Assembly (NCBI GenBank): GCA_003218615.1 | Contig: QHOD01000126.1 | Coordinates: 1-5,941 of the forward strand | DNA from: Verrucomicrobiota bacterium | GTDB taxonomy: Bacteria; Verrucomicrobiota; Verrucomicrobiia; Chthoniobacterales; UBA10450 | DNA: 5,941 nucleotides | Reading direction: 5' to 3' | In this document: positions 5,449 to 5,941 of the stretch, piece by piece | Position numbering within the stretch: position 1 is the first letter of the stretch | Layout of the letters: every line of letters starts with the position of its first letter | Made by a program: the position numbers and the translations under genes | Notes under the pieces: model-generated | Seen by the model: the letters and a program-made list of their open reading frames with translations, nothing else | What the model was told of the DNA's origin: nothing | Database searches by the model: none

Positions 5449-5545
5449 TTACTTCGACAGACCACCAATTCAAATCTCGATTCTCGGACCACGTATCGCT
5501 TCGTCGCATTTGAAAATCCGCCGATAAGATCGACAATTCACGCCG

Positions 5546-5941
5546 ATGCGCGCACTACTCGCCCTCGAAGACGGCCGATTTTTCGAGGGCGAATCTTTTG
5601 GCGCAATCGGCACACAGGTTGGCGAGATCTGTTTCAACACCGCCATGACCGGCTATCAGGAAGTGCTGACCGATCCATCCTATCACGGGCAGATCGTGGC
5701 GATGACGTATCCATTGATCGGAAATTACGGGACCAATTCGCTCGACCAGGAAAGCCGTTCGCCCCATGTCCGTGGATTCGTTATAGAAGAATTAACTGAG
5801 GTGCCCAGCAACTGGCGCTCCGAAATGTCGCTCGATGAATATTTGCGAAAATGGGAAATTCCCGGGGCGCAAGGAATCGACACGCGTGCGCTGACGCGAC
5901 ATTTGCGCACCCGCGGCGCGATGAAAGCTTGTTTGACGACG
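5546..5941 (+). CDS. carA: Carbamoyl-phosphate synthase small (glutaminase) subunit, 5' part cut by right edge
   Basis: CarA hydrolyses glutamine and passes ammonia to CarB, which makes carbamoyl phosphate for pyrimidine and arginine synthesis in the cytosol. The window holds the first 132 codons, about a third of the usual 370-390. They cover the N-terminal CPSase small-chain domain: RALLALEDGRFFEGESFGA, then the family signature GEICFNTAMTGYQEVLTDPSY (residues 26-46), QIVAMTYPLIGNYG (49-62), and QGIDTRALTRHLRTRGAMK at the end. These align residue by residue with E. coli CarA. The class I glutaminase domain with the catalytic Cys-His-Glu triad lies beyond the edge. The ATG at 5546 gives the normal N-terminus, but no Shine-Dalgarno sequence is visible. 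It lies 126 bp after the probable 6S RNA; whether it shares a transcript with it is not clear. Confidence 0.96.
   Translation, partial: MRALLALEDGRFFEGESFGAIGTQVGEICFNTAMTGYQEVLTDPSYHGQIVAMTYPLIGNYGTNSLDQESRSPHVRGFVIEELTEVPSNWRSEMSLDEYLRKWEIPGAQGIDTRALTRHLRTRGAMKACLTT

Noticed and set aside
5237..5536. 99-residue minus-strand and 60-residue plus-strand open frames (the latter 5247-5429)
   Set aside because: Both overlap the structured RNA, have no recognisable protein motif and no ribosome-binding site; the pairing pattern explains the region better.
5510..5538. TTGAAA as the -35 of a carA promoter
   Set aside because: No acceptable -10 element at 16-18 nt spacing.

Overview
The window is a core, housekeeping stretch of a bacterial chromosome with moderate-to-high GC. 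From left to right it holds the first codons of a possible exported protein (minus strand), a class I SAM-dependent methyltransferase (minus strand), and then on the plus strand rplT (ribosomal protein L20), pheS and pheT (both subunits of phenylalanyl-tRNA synthetase), a roughly 184-nt structured RNA that I read as a probable 6S RNA, and the 5' part of carA (carbamoyl-phosphate synthase small subunit), cut by the right edge. The N-terminus of L20 and the spacers packed with palindromes suggest a soil Verrucomicrobiota lineage (Chthoniobacterales/Spartobacteria type). This placement is an inference from remembered family sequences, not a search.

Region 1-935 is transcribed leftward. Region 936-1193 is a divergent spacer. 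It carries a sigma70-like promoter candidate and a leader that can fold in two mutually exclusive ways ahead of rplT, and it lacks the rpmI (L35) and infC genes that often precede rplT. rplT, pheS and pheT (1194-5148) face the same way with spacers of about 95 bp, the common bacterial grouping that links translation-machinery genes. Each spacer contains a different palindromic element: a double hairpin after rplT, a 30-nt imperfect palindrome ending just before the pheT Shine-Dalgarno sequence, and a 19-bp hairpin after pheT.

Region 5236-5419 has no convincing protein. It folds on paper into a rod with a 10-bp closing stem, a bulged second stem, a central bubble of about 20 nt on each side, a small hairpin option in the 3' side of the bubble, and a terminal GC-rich stem. 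That layout and length match 6S RNA, the regulator of the housekeeping RNA polymerase. It is the most valuable item in the window. carA begins at 5546 without a clear Shine-Dalgarno sequence.

Functionally the region joins ribosome assembly (L20), charging of tRNA-Phe (PheST), probable global control of transcription (6S) and the first step of pyrimidine/arginine synthesis (CarA). I see no IS element, CRISPR array, tRNA or rRNA gene, and no sign of a new defence or metabolic system.
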